This document shows positions 9,887 through 18,151 of a stretch of 64,000 bases of DNA, piece by piece. The position numbers were made by a program, and so were the translations under genes. The notes beneath the pieces are model-generated. The model was not told where the DNA came from, ran no database searches, and saw only the letters and a program-made list of their open reading frames with translations. This stretch comes from Leminorella grimontii ATCC 33999 = DSM 5078 (lineage in GTDB: Bacteria; Pseudomonadota; Gammaproteobacteria; Enterobacterales; Enterobacteriaceae), in contig NZ_AUUA01000012.1 of NCBI RefSeq assembly GCF_000439085.1, positions 1 through 64,000 on the forward strand, read 5' to 3'. The stretch's first letter is position 1, and each line of letters starts with the position of its first letter.

Positions 9887-9923
9887 ATAGACAGTGTCAA
9901 TAGATAGAATAGTGACTAACGAT
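9887..9923. promoter_or_regulatory. Candidate OxyR binding site
   Basis: Two exact ATAG half-motifs (9887-9890 and 9909-9912) are 22 bases apart. Each is followed at the correct 11-base offset by a one-mismatch CTAT (CAAT at 9898-9901, CGAT at 9920-9923). This reproduces the four-part ATAG-N7-CTAT-N7-ATAG-N7-CTAT spacing of OxyR operators and lies between oxyR and the gene most likely to be its target. Confidence 0.7.
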
Positions 9924-10025
9924 TATACCTATTAACCTACCACATGGATAATCCACATCAACGAAAACATGACATACGGCCACAAAAAAATGCGCCGTCA
10001 AATCAACAGGCTTACGAGGATATCC

Positions 10026-10757
10026 ATGTTTACATCACGCGAAGGACAGAACGTACCGCAAACCACTTTTCATACGCGCCAGGGAGATCGTTGGGTTGAT
10101 GTCACAACGGACGATTTGTTTGCTAACAAGACCGTCATCGTATTTTCTCTGCCGGGCGCCTTTACGCCAACCTGTTCATCCAGCCATCTGCCGCGCTACA
10201 ACGAACTGGCGCCGGTGTTCAAACAGCACGGCGTTGACAGCATTCTGTGCGTTTCCGTTAACGACACCTTTGTAATGAACGCGTGGAAGTCCGAACAGAG
10301 CGCAGAAAATATTACCTTCATTCCTGATGGAAACGGCGAATTCACTAAAGGCATGGGCATGCTGGTCGAGAAAGCCGAACTGGGCTTTGGCCCGCGCTCA
10401 TGGCGCTACTCCATGCTGGTACGCAACGGCGTGGTTGAAAAAATGTTTATCGAACCGAACAAGCCGGGCGACCCGTTTGAAGTTTCAGATGCGGACACCA
10501 TGCTGAAGTACCTGGCGCCGGACTGCAAACTGCAGGAGTCCATCGCCCTGTTCACCAAGCCTGGCTGCCCGTTCTGTGCGAAAGCCAAGCAAATGCTGCA
10601 AGAGCGCGGCCTTCAGTATGAAGAAATTATCCTTGGAACCGACGCGACGACCGTCAGCCTGCGCGCCGTGACCGGTCGCTCAACGGTACCGCAAGTCTAT
10701 ATCGGCGGTCGCCACATTGGCGGCAGCGACGACTTGGAAGCGTTATTTGCGGCCTGA
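10026..10757 (+). CDS. Hybrid peroxiredoxin-glutaredoxin (PGdx)
   Basis: Glutathione-dependent peroxidase that fuses a Prx5-type peroxiredoxin (about 1-160) to a glutaredoxin (about 170-243). The peroxidatic cysteine is in PGAFTPTC (Cys50) and the glutaredoxin CPFC motif is at 181-184; the cis-proline motif TVPQVYI follows. It reduces peroxides using electrons from glutathione. I placed the start at the ATG at 10026, preceded at five bases by GAGGA and giving an N-terminus like that of Haemophilus PGdx; the upstream ATG at 9969 adds 19 unlike residues. It is divergent from oxyR with an OxyR-like site between. Confidence 0.95.
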   Translation: MFTSREGQNVPQTTFHTRQGDRWVDVTTDDLFANKTVIVFSLPGAFTPTCSSSHLPRYNELAPVFKQHGVDSILCVSVNDTFVMNAWKSEQSAENITFIPDGNGEFTKGMGMLVEKAELGFGPRSWRYSMLVRNGVVEKMFIEPNKPGDPFEVSDADTMLKYLAPDCKLQESIALFTKPGCPFCAKAKQMLQERGLQYEEIILGTDATTVSLRAVTGRSTVPQVYIGGRHIGGSDDLEALFAA

Positions 10758-10856
10758 TGGTTTCAAGCAGGCAATATGATGTAGCACCCGCAGGCAGAGG
10801 TCTGTGGGTGAAAGAGAGCACTCCTGTCTAGTTTTAGTTAGCCAATGGTAAGTTTT

Positions 10857-10882
10857 GGCGGACTTCGGTCCGCCTTTTTTTT
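10857..10882 (+). terminator. UUCG-loop intrinsic terminator just before the reductase gene
   Basis: GGCGGAC-TTCG-GTCCGCC followed by eight T residues is a textbook intrinsic terminator with an ultra-stable C(UUCG)G loop. It ends only 21 bases before the ATG of the following gene, leaving no room for a promoter. It may therefore act as a partial terminator or attenuator within a PGdx-reductase transcript. Confidence 0.92.
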
Positions 10883-10903
10883 CTCCCAGGGAGCCCTAAC
10901 AGA

Positions 10904-12352
10904 ATGAAAGAGTTACAGGTTGACGTCGCCGTCATCGGCGGCGGAACCGCCGGCCTCGGCGCATACCGTTCGGCAAAGCGCTTTACCCCCAGCGTAGTGA
11001 TGATAGAAGGCGGGCCGTTCGGCACCTCCTGCGCCCGCGTCGGCTGTATGCCCTCCAAACTGCTGATCGCCGCTGCTGAAGCGGTGCACGAGATTGAAAA
11101 AGCGCCTGAATTTGGCATCCATACAACGGGAGAAATCAAGATTAACGGCCGAGAAGTCATGGGCCGCGTCAAGCGTGAGCGCGATCGCTTCGTCGGCTTT
11201 GTGCTGGAAGGCGTTGATGAAATCCCGGCAGAAGACAAAATCCTGGGCTACGCCAGGTTCCTCGACAACAACACGCTTCAGGTTGACGACCATACCCGCA
11301 TCGTTGCCAGACGCATCGTCATCGCTACCGGCTCTCGCCCAAGCTGGCCCGCACCGTGGAATTCGTTAGGCGATCGCCTGATTATTAACGATGACGTATT
11401 CAATTGGGACGACCTGCCCACCTCCGTCGCCGTTTTTGGCCCGGGCGTTATCGGCCTTGAGCTAGGCCAAGCCCTGCATCGCCTTGGCGTCAAGGTGACG
11501 ATGTTCGGCGTTGGCGGCGCCGTTGGCCCGCTAACCGATGCGGCAATTCGTCAATATGCCGAAAAAACCATCAATCATGAATTTTATCTCGATCCGGACG
11601 CAAAGGTTGAGATTATGGAACGCCGCGGCGACGCCGTATTCATCCGTTATCAGGATAAAGCCGGACAGGCGCAGGAAATTACCGTCGACTACGTGTTGGC
11701 CGCCACAGGCCGCCGCCCGAACGTAGACAATATCGGTTTGGAAAATACGACGCTTGTGCTGGACCCACGCGGCGTCCCCGTCGCGTCGCCTCAAACGATG
11801 CAAACCAGCGTAGCGCACATATTCATCGCCGGCGACGCCAGCAACCAGCTTCCGCTGCTGCACGAAGCCAGCGATCAGGCGCGCATTGCCGGTGAAAACG
11901 CAGGATCCTATCCGGAAGTTTCCCCAGGCCTGCGCCGCAGCCCGATATCCGTCGTGTTCTCCGATCCGCAGATCGCCATGGTAGGCTCAACCTATCGTGA
12001 GCTTAACCAGAAGTTCAGCGCCTGCGGCTGTTTTGAAGTAGGAGAAGTCTCGTTTGAAAATCAGGGCCGCTCCCGCGTTATGTTGCGAAACAAAGGCCTG
12101 CTGCACGTTTACGGCGAACAGGGCACTGGTCGCTTCCTCGGCGCAGAGATGATGGGCCCAGGCGCAGAACACATCGCTCACCTGCTGGCCTGGGCGCATC
12201 AACAGCAGATGACCATCGGCCAAATGCTGGACATGCCGTTCTATCACCCGGTTATCGAAGAGGGGCTGAGAACCGCCCTGCGCGATCTTCACGCCAAGCT
12301 GCGCCTTGGCGACGATGAAATCGAACGCTGCCAGCGCTGCCCCGGCGATTAA
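10904..12352 (+). CDS. FAD-dependent disulfide oxidoreductase, Lpd-like, with C-terminal CxxC
   Basis: Class I pyridine-nucleotide disulfide oxidoreductase of 482 residues, annotated in relatives as dihydrolipoyl dehydrogenase-like. Visible: FAD-binding GGGTAGLGAY (about 12-21), redox disulfide CARVGC (Cys43/Cys48), NAD(P) Rossmann motif GPGVIGLE, second FAD motif FIAGDAS, and the catalytic His-Glu pair in HPVIEE. It differs from E. coli SthA, which lacks the paired cysteines. The tail ends CQRCPGD, an extra CxxC (476/479) not usual in Lpd. Its place after the Prx-Grx gene suggests it reduces a thiol carrier in peroxide defence, but this is inference. Confidence 0.85.
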   Translation: MKELQVDVAVIGGGTAGLGAYRSAKRFTPSVVMIEGGPFGTSCARVGCMPSKLLIAAAEAVHEIEKAPEFGIHTTGEIKINGREVMGRVKRERDRFVGFVLEGVDEIPAEDKILGYARFLDNNTLQVDDHTRIVARRIVIATGSRPSWPAPWNSLGDRLIINDDVFNWDDLPTSVAVFGPGVIGLELGQALHRLGVKVTMFGVGGAVGPLTDAAIRQYAEKTINHEFYLDPDAKVEIMERRGDAVFIRYQDKAGQAQEITVDYVLAATGRRPNVDNIGLENTTLVLDPRGVPVASPQTMQTSVAHIFIAGDASNQLPLLHEASDQARIAGENAGSYPEVSPGLRRSPISVVFSDPQIAMVGSTYRELNQKFSACGCFEVGEVSFENQGRSRVMLRNKGLLHVYGEQGTGRFLGAEMMGPGAEHIAHLLAWAHQQQMTIGQMLDMPFYHPVIEEGLRTALRDLHAKLRLGDDEIERCQRCPGD

Positions 12353-12359
12353 GCCAACC

Positions 12360-12391
12360 TGCGCCTGCGCGCCCAATGCGCGCGGGCGCAG
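12360..12391 (+). terminator. GC-rich terminator after the reductase gene
   Basis: An imperfect long hairpin pairs TGCGCC-TGCGCGC with GCGCGC-GGGCGCA around a CCAAT loop, followed by GCCTTTTC. It lies eight bases after the stop codon, so it is a likely 3' end of the transcript. Confidence 0.65.
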
Positions 12392-12493
12392 CCTTTTCAT
12401 CGTTAAACGTCCTATAATTTAACGCCGTCAACTATACAAACCATTTTCACCTCGCTACATTCCTTTTTTACCTATAAAAAATCGAGACAAAAA

Positions 12494-13399
12494 ATGACGC
12501 GTAAAGACGGATTTCTGGCGCTGCTGGTCGTTATCATATGGGGCATCAACTTCGTGGCGATAAAGATGGGGCTCCAGAATATGCCGCCCCTGCTGCTTGC
12601 CGGCCTGCGCTTTCTGCTGGTTGCCGTTCCCGCGATGTTCTTTATAGCCAGGCCCAAAATACCGCTGTCTTTACTACTGGGCTATGGGCTTACCATCAGC
12701 TTCGGCCAGTTCGCTTTTTTATTCAGCGCTATCAAGTTCGGCATGCCGGCCGGGCTGGCTTCACTGGTCCTTCAGGCACAGGCGTTCTTTACCATCATTC
12801 TCGGCGCGCTGACGTTTGGCGAACGCCTACAGGCCAAGCAGTTTATCGGCATTGCGCTGGCCGTCGTCGGCATACTGGTGCTGATTGAGGGAAGCGTCAG
12901 CGGGCAGTCCGTTACCGTCCTCGGCTTCCTGCTTACGCTGGGCGGCGCGTTCTGCTGGGCAAGCGGCAACATATTTAATAAAAAGATCATGCTGCTGCCG
13001 GAACGTCCGGCGATTATGTCGCTCGTTGTATGGAGCGCCCTGATTCCCATCGCGCCATTCTTCCTTGCAAGCTACCTGTTCGAAGGCGAAGGCGCCATAC
13101 GGCAAAGCCTTGAGGCCATCAACATGACCACGATAATTTGCCTGCTCTATTTGTCCTTTCTGTCCACCATCGTCGGCTACGGCCTGTGGGGAACTTTGCT
13201 AGGGCGCTACGAAACCTGGCGCGTGGCTCCGCTGTCGCTTTTAGTACCCGTTGTAGGCATGGCGAGCGCAACGCTGTTTTTAGACGAAACGCTTTCCCTT
13301 ACTCAGATATTGGGCGCGGCGTTAGTTATGGCAGGTTTGTACATTAACGTGTTTGGGCTGAAAATATACCGCCGAATGAGAAAAGCGCGTTCAAGTTAA
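12494..13399 (+). CDS. eamA: O-acetylserine/cysteine exporter EamA
   Basis: Inner-membrane exporter of the drug/metabolite transporter family with ten predicted helices in two EamA repeats. The 301-residue product is very close to E. coli EamA (YdeD) throughout, for example MSRKDG-like start, PPLLLAGLRFLLVA, GNIFNKKIM and LLGRYETWRVAPLSLLVPVVG. E. coli EamA exports O-acetylserine and cysteine when overexpressed. It lies between two terminators and is probably monocistronic. Confidence 0.93.
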   Translation: MTRKDGFLALLVVIIWGINFVAIKMGLQNMPPLLLAGLRFLLVAVPAMFFIARPKIPLSLLLGYGLTISFGQFAFLFSAIKFGMPAGLASLVLQAQAFFTIILGALTFGERLQAKQFIGIALAVVGILVLIEGSVSGQSVTVLGFLLTLGGAFCWASGNIFNKKIMLLPERPAIMSLVVWSALIPIAPFFLASYLFEGEGAIRQSLEAINMTTIICLLYLSFLSTIVGYGLWGTLLGRYETWRVAPLSLLVPVVGMASATLFLDETLSLTQILGAALVMAGLYINVFGLKIYRRMRKARSS

Positions 13400-13442
13400 A
13401 ATTGATTAGATTCATCTTTAGAAATACCGCTTCTCAATTCAA

Positions 13443-13465
13443 CCGCGCTTTCGCCTAAAGCGCGG
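13443..13465 (+). terminator. Terminator after eamA
   Basis: Perfect nine-base stem CCGCGCTTT / AAAGCGCGG with loop CGCCT, followed by CTTTTCTT on the plus strand. Confidence 0.85.
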
Positions 13466-13559
13466 CTTTTCTTAATAACTTCTTGTTATTATTAAAAACG
13501 TCGATATATACTCCACGAGAAATAGTTTTATCAATAAACCAATAATGAAAGGAATCTCT

Positions 13560-13931
13560 ATGAGAAAAATGGCAATTTTAGCTCTGGCCGCGCTGTTTAT
13601 GACCGGGTGCGCCTCTAAATATTCCATCCTGATGCAGTACCATAACCAATGCGACGCGGCTAACCCCGATCCGCAAGCCTATGTAGGCTACGTTGACTGT
13701 ATGAATTCCATGGTAAGCCTTGATTCAAAGGTGAGTCGCGGCACCGGTACGCTCAACATCATGTCTTACGCCAATCAGCTGAAGCTTCAGGTACAAGAAC
13801 ATAAAATAACGGGCGTTGATGCCCGTAAAGAACTACAAAACAAATACTCCCGCATAAAGTTCAACTATAGCCTTCCTCAGCAACAGGTGACGCCTGCAGC
13901 ACCTGTTGCAGATACGCCAGCGGCAAGGTAA
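13560..13931 (+). CDS. Small putative lipoprotein
   Basis: Unrecognised 123-residue protein. It begins with a lipoprotein signal peptide (MRKMAILALAALFMTGC) with the lipidated cysteine at 17; the following ASKYSIL does not have Asp at +2, so outer-membrane sorting is likely. Mature part has paired cysteines (about 30 and 48) and a Pro/Ala-rich tail. I chose the ATG at 13560 because AAAGGA lies six bases before it; the ATG at 13545 would hide that site. It has its own terminator downstream. Function unknown. Confidence 0.8.
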   Translation: MRKMAILALAALFMTGCASKYSILMQYHNQCDAANPDPQAYVGYVDCMNSMVSLDSKVSRGTGTLNIMSYANQLKLQVQEHKITGVDARKELQNKYSRIKFNYSLPQQQVTPAAPVADTPAAR

Positions 13932-14333
13932 CAAGTCAATTTAACCCACCTTCCGGTGGGTTTTTGCTGTACGTCACACCTTGAAAAGCGGCTCTCGCGT
14001 TTTACAACACTTTCATTTAGAGTGATTGCCAGATCTACTCTTTCCCCTTAACTTCTTCCGAGGTCTGCCTATTGGAAACTGTGTCAAATCAATAAACGCT
14101 GCGGCTTAATGCCCGCACGTTGACGCCATGCTTAGCGCGTATGCGCATAGGCAGCGGTCTTTGATTGCACAAAATTCCGGCACGCCTCGCTCATTGAATA
14201 TTCCATTTGAAAGACAAACTGAGCGCATCGCTTTTCTATTCCGTGTCGGATTTTGTTGCCCGTATTTTTACCGCTCACTCAGGTGAGTAATGAACGGGAT
14301 AAAACGCCCGATAAACACGTAAGGAATCCACTT
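13932..14333. other. Intergenic region before the methyltransferase gene
   Basis: About 400 bases. It starts with the terminator of the lipoprotein gene. The remainder has no convincing open frame, RNA gene or repeat. It should contain the promoter of the methyltransferase gene; I cannot point to strong -35 and -10 elements. Confidence 0.5.
13945..13965 (+). terminator. Terminator after the lipoprotein gene
   Basis: Stem CCCACC / GGTGGG with loop TTCC and a T5 tail, 14 bases after the stop codon. Confidence 0.9.
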
Positions 14334-15176
14334 ATGACGCTCAGCAAACTTATTCATCGCAAAATCCCTCTTACCGCCGATGTGGGAAGTGGAAAAATTC
14401 CCTGGAATGAGCCGGAATTCAGCGCCCGCATGCTCAACAATCACCTCAGTCAAGAACACGACTGGGCTAGCCGACGCGGAGAGCTTATTGAACGGCACGT
14501 TGAGTGGATAGCCCAGCGCCTTGCGAAAAAAGCCCGCATTCTCGACCTCGGCTGCGGTCCCGGCCTGTATCTACAGATGCTGGCCCGAAAAGGGTATCAG
14601 TGCAGCGGCGTCGACTTCTCTCCGGCCGCAATCGACTATGCCCAAAAGCGTGCGAAAGAAGAAACGCTGGCCATCGACTATTGCTGTGAAGACGTAAGGA
14701 CCTTTTCCCCGGTCGGAAATTACGACTTTATTATGATGACCTTTGGCGAACTGAACGTCTTTAGCCGGGACGACGCTACGCGGTTGGTCAACGGCGCCGC
14801 ATCGTGGCTTGCGCCAAACGGCCAAATGTTGATTGAAGTACACTCATGGGAAGAAGTTCGTCGTCAAGGCCTACGGCCTTCAACGTGGGAAACGCTGTCG
14901 ACCGGGCTGTTTTCCGAACGTCCTCACCTGTTGTTGACCGAAAGCGCCTGGGACGAACAGAAAGCCGTCGCGTCCACCGCCTGGTGGACTATCGACGCCT
15001 GCGCTGAAACGTCCTTTTTTACCAGCCACATGCAGGCCTGGAGAAACGACGAATATCTGGAAATGCTAAAAAGCGCGGGGCTTGAGGACGTTTTCCAACT
15101 AAAGGATACCGAATGGCCGGTGGGACAAGCGTTTGATAACGGGTTGTTTGTACTTTGCGGGCGAACTCGCAAATAG
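14334..15176 (+). CDS. Class I SAM-dependent methyltransferase
   Basis: Cytoplasmic methyltransferase of 280 residues; the substrate is not evident. SAM-binding motif I is ILDLGCGPGLYLQML (about 68-82), followed by the acidic motif SGVDFSPAAI and the motif YDFIMMTFGELNVF. The start at 14334 is chosen because AAGGA lies eight bases upstream; the longer frame from 14253 adds 27 residues unlike this family. Flanked by unrelated genes, apparently monocistronic. Confidence 0.82.
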   Translation: MTLSKLIHRKIPLTADVGSGKIPWNEPEFSARMLNNHLSQEHDWASRRGELIERHVEWIAQRLAKKARILDLGCGPGLYLQMLARKGYQCSGVDFSPAAIDYAQKRAKEETLAIDYCCEDVRTFSPVGNYDFIMMTFGELNVFSRDDATRLVNGAASWLAPNGQMLIEVHSWEEVRRQGLRPSTWETLSTGLFSERPHLLLTESAWDEQKAVASTAWWTIDACAETSFFTSHMQAWRNDEYLEMLKSAGLEDVFQLKDTEWPVGQAFDNGLFVLCGRTRK

Positions 15177-15230
15177 GCTAAGCCATATACCAGACGGGAA
15201 GGAGCGACAACCAAAATGCCCTTCCCTTCT

Positions 15231-15812
15231 TCATTCCAACACCTCGCGCTGACGTACTATCCTGTCGATAAGCGCCGAACAGGTTGTCGCCAGCCGCCTT
15301 TCATATATCTGCATGTGGTCGATTAAGTTACGCAGATCGGACAGCTCCTGCACCGTATAGGAGACGGCGCCGGGCTTCTTGATATTATTGCGATAGTCTG
15401 CAGGATTAGCATTAAGCAGTACGATCGCATCTCGATGAGGCAACCGCTTGGCGGCGAAGTGCGCCAGCAGGTTCCTCTGCGGGCGACAGCGTTTGATTTC
15501 CTCTAAATCGGCCTGAAAGGCTTTCAGCATGTCGTCTTCCATATAGGGCGCACAGCCGTCTTTGATAGCGTCGATCATGCGGTGTATCGACAGCTTCCCG
15601 CTGATGCTGGGCTTCTGGAAAGAGGGCGTTGACGAGAGAAACGCATACAGCCGCTGAATGTTAAAGTCCATAAAGTTATAGACCTGCACATAAAGCCCGA
15701 CGAGAACAAAGTCATCCCTGTCGAGATTATCAAGCTCGCCGATGTCCAGACGGCGAAACTCTTCATTTAACGTTACGGCCTCTTCTGCATTCATATCTTC
15801 CGGTGAGTTCAT
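15231..15812 (-). CDS. Hypothetical protein with HEPN-like RNLLAH motif
   Basis: Unrecognised soluble, mostly helical, acidic protein of 193 residues. The stretch RPQRNLLAHF (about 113-122) has the R-x4-H form typical of HEPN domains, which are often RNases or nucleotide-binding helical domains in defence and toxin-antitoxin systems. No obvious partner is adjacent: a methyltransferase converges from one side and a CPBP protease gene lies upstream on the same strand. Function cannot be assigned; the motif alone is weak evidence. Confidence 0.7.
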   Translation of the reverse strand: MNSPEDMNAEEAVTLNEEFRRLDIGELDNLDRDDFVLVGLYVQVYNFMDFNIQRLYAFLSSTPSFQKPSISGKLSIHRMIDAIKDGCAPYMEDDMLKAFQADLEEIKRCRPQRNLLAHFAAKRLPHRDAIVLLNANPADYRNNIKKPGAVSYTVQELSDLRNLIDHMQIYERRLATTCSALIDRIVRQREVLE

Positions 15813-15914
15813 TCTTTTTCATCCCATAATGTTGGCGCAACCGTTTAACCATAAGCGTTTTAGGATATATCAGAACAAGCTTTAATATTCAAACGAGAAG
15901 AAAACGAACGCTCG

Positions 15915-16559
15915 CTATAAAAGCGTCACGACGGCGCACCACGTATTAAACAGTGAATGAAGCACGATAGGCATAATCAGCCCTCGGGTATGTATTCTGA
16001 CAACGCAAAGAATGGCTGAAAAAGCAAACAGGCTTACAAACGTCGTCGGCATGACGTACTGCGTATGCAGGAGAGAAAAGATTAAAGAGGTCGTAACGAT
16101 ACCGACCGTTTTTGAACGCGGGCCCCAGCCGATGCTGGCGTTTAAAAGCAGTCCGCGAAAGATAATCTCTTCATTGACTGGCGCCAATACGATAAACACC
16201 ACCGCCAGTGCGACTTTGACCATTGGAGAATGGGAAGGAAGCTCACCGACCCAGGGTTCAGGCATTCCAAGAAACGCACCAATGACTACGAGTATAAAAA
16301 TCGCCAGCATGGGCAAAGGCAGATCGCGCCATGCAAACTTTCCCAGCGTCAAAAAGCGATAGCGTTTCGAATATTCCCACCAAAAGATCAGCGAACAGGG
16401 CAGCAGCAGGAAAAAATGCATGACGAAGGCGGCCATCCCCGATTGATAAAGATAGGCATAGTTCGGCAGCAGCAGCATCACGTACGACAAAGCATACCAA
16501 CAGAAAAGCGCCGCCAGGCAAAAAAAGGTGTGCTGTAATCTATCCGATTGATTATTCAT
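15915..16559 (-). CDS. CPBP family intramembrane glutamic endopeptidase
   Basis: Membrane protein of 214 residues with about six to seven helices. It carries the Abi/CAAX signature: EEIIFRG (about 129-135) with the catalytic Glu pair and Arg, FSLLH (about 160) and a C-terminal HSLFN (about 201). Members process prenylated or other membrane peptides, and in some Gram-positives act with bacteriocins; in enterobacteria the substrate is mostly unknown. It has no obvious operon partner here. Confidence 0.85.
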   Translation of the reverse strand: MNNQSDRLQHTFFCLAALFCWYALSYVMLLLPNYAYLYQSGMAAFVMHFFLLLPCSLIFWWEYSKRYRFLTLGKFAWRDLPLPMLAIFILVVIGAFLGMPEPWVGELPSHSPMVKVALAVVFIVLAPVNEEIIFRGLLLNASIGWGPRSKTVGIVTTSLIFSLLHTQYVMPTTFVSLFAFSAILCVVRIHTRGLIMPIVLHSLFNTWCAVVTLL

Positions 16560-16694
16560 ATCGCTAACTGGCTGTCCCCATATCCGTCTGACGGCACATT
16601 AATTTCAGCAAGCATTATAAATAATCGGCGGGCGGGCGTCTCATGAAAACGGCTACCCGCCCTTTAAGACGGATAGCCATAGATGCCCAAGCCG

Positions 16695-17993
16695 CTACAA
16701 CACGAGTTTGGAGAGGACAAAGCCAAAGGGCACTGCGCAGAGTATTGAGATGCATCCTGGCAAAAAGAACGGATGATTAACGACCTTCGAGCCGTTCCAG
16801 CGCTTGCTTAAAAACGACCCCGTATCGTCAGTGGCGATAGCAAAGGCGGTCGTTGGATAAATGTTGGTGATGTACAGCGCGCTGACGGCGACGAACCCGG
16901 CGAGGATCGCATTGGGACTGATGCCTATCGACGCCGCAATCGGCATCAGCAGAGCGCAGGTCGCTCCCTGGCTGAAAAGCATTGAGCTTGTAAAGAAGAA
17001 CACTACCGCCAGCAGCGCCGGATACTCCTGCAGCATCTCCTTGGCGAAGTCTTTTATTTCCGGCACGTGTACGCCGATAATCGTACTGCTGAGCCACACA
17101 ATCCCCAAAACGACAACCAGCGATTCAGCGCCAGACTTAAATAAGGGCGTTTCCTTAATGTCCTTAAACGCGATTTTACAGACAAAGATCGTCACCGTAG
17201 ACACGATGAACATAGTAATAATAATCAGATCGCGCGAGCTGACGCCGTGTTTGATAAAGGGTTTAAACAGCAGCATGCCGACGACAAAAAGCACGCCAAG
17301 CAGGAAAATGCCAACAGAGAGTTTCGCATTTTTCTTAACCAGAACGTCTTCCGGCTTGCGAATATTCACCAGATTGGCCTTCAGGCGCTCCTGATATATA
17401 GGATCTTCGGCCAGACTGACGCCCTGCTTATTGGCGATAAACGCCGCGACCAGCATGGCAAACAGCGCGGTCGGAAAAATAACCAACAGCGCAGAGCCGA
17501 AGCTAACGCCCATTGTTTCCACCGTCGCGTACATAATCGCCGTCGCCGCCGAGATTGGTGATGCGGTAATGGCAAGCTGTGAAGCCACGACCGCAGAGCT
17601 TAAAGGCTGGCTCGGCCTGATGCCGTTATCTTTCGCGACTTCCTGAATAACGTTAAGAACGGACATTGCGGTATAGCCCGTTCCCGATAAAACGGTTAAT
17701 ACAAACGTCACGCTCGGCGCCAGAATATTTAAATACTTTGGATGATTGCGTAATAGCCTGTCGGTAAAGTTGACCAAATAATTCATTCCTCCGGCCTGCT
17801 GCATAACGGCCAGTGCAATAATGACGGAAAGAATAATAAGCATAACGTCAATAGGCGGATCGCCCGCCGGTATTCCCAGAATAAAAACGGCGATCCCAAG
17901 CCCCACGCCGCCTGCAAAGCCTACGCCAATGCCGCCCCACCTTGCGGCGACCATGATTGTGCCCAATAGCAATACGATATGCAGTATTAACAT
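16695..17993 (-). CDS. Anaerobic C4-dicarboxylate transporter, DcuA/DcuB family
   Basis: Inner-membrane carrier of 432 residues with about ten to twelve helices. It has the family hallmarks GGIGVGFAGG (about 18-27), APSVTF and ASPISAATA, and ends in FGFVLSKLVL like DcuA. Dcu carriers exchange aspartate, fumarate or malate for succinate during fumarate respiration. The ATG at 17993 is preferred because GGAG lies six bases upstream; the ATG at 18005 overlaps that site. It follows the aspartase gene in the same direction, the aspA-dcuA pairing of E. coli, although sequence divergence prevents choosing DcuA or DcuB. Confidence 0.88.
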   Translation of the reverse strand: MLILHIVLLLGTIMVAARWGGIGVGFAGGVGLGIAVFILGIPAGDPPIDVMLIILSVIIALAVMQQAGGMNYLVNFTDRLLRNHPKYLNILAPSVTFVLTVLSGTGYTAMSVLNVIQEVAKDNGIRPSQPLSSAVVASQLAITASPISAATAIMYATVETMGVSFGSALLVIFPTALFAMLVAAFIANKQGVSLAEDPIYQERLKANLVNIRKPEDVLVKKNAKLSVGIFLLGVLFVVGMLLFKPFIKHGVSSRDLIIITMFIVSTVTIFVCKIAFKDIKETPLFKSGAESLVVVLGIVWLSSTIIGVHVPEIKDFAKEMLQEYPALLAVVFFFTSSMLFSQGATCALLMPIAASIGISPNAILAGFVAVSALYITNIYPTTAFAIATDDTGSFLSKRWNGSKVVNHPFFLPGCISILCAVPFGFVLSKLVL

Positions 17994-18083
17994 ATTATTC
18001 TCCATCGTCTTGTCGTTATATTTATAGAACGAACTTAATTTCTATTTTTTCGTTATTCTGAATTTCGGATAAAAGCCTCCTTT

Positions 18084-18110
18084 GCCATGGATACGATGAA
18101 TATCCATGGC
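18084..18110 (-). other. Perfect hairpin between aspartase and dcu genes
   Basis: Ten-base perfect stem GCCATGGATA / TATCCATGGC with a seven-base loop. No T-run follows on the minus strand. Instead AAAGGAGG follows immediately, a strong ribosome-site look-alike with no start codon in range. It is probably an mRNA processing or stability hairpin in the aspartase-dcu transcript. Confidence 0.6.
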
Positions 18111-18151
18111 CCCAATACAACTCAACTCTCTTTTTCTAATGCAGCGGTAAA

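Noticed and set aside
9969-10025. Upstream ATG extending the Prx-Grx protein by 19 residues
   Set aside because: The extension is unlike family members and the internal ATG has a GAGGA site at ideal distance.
10904-12352. Soluble transhydrogenase SthA, expected near oxyR
   Set aside because: The product has the CARVGC redox disulfide and Lpd-like features, which SthA lacks, and it aligns poorly with SthA.
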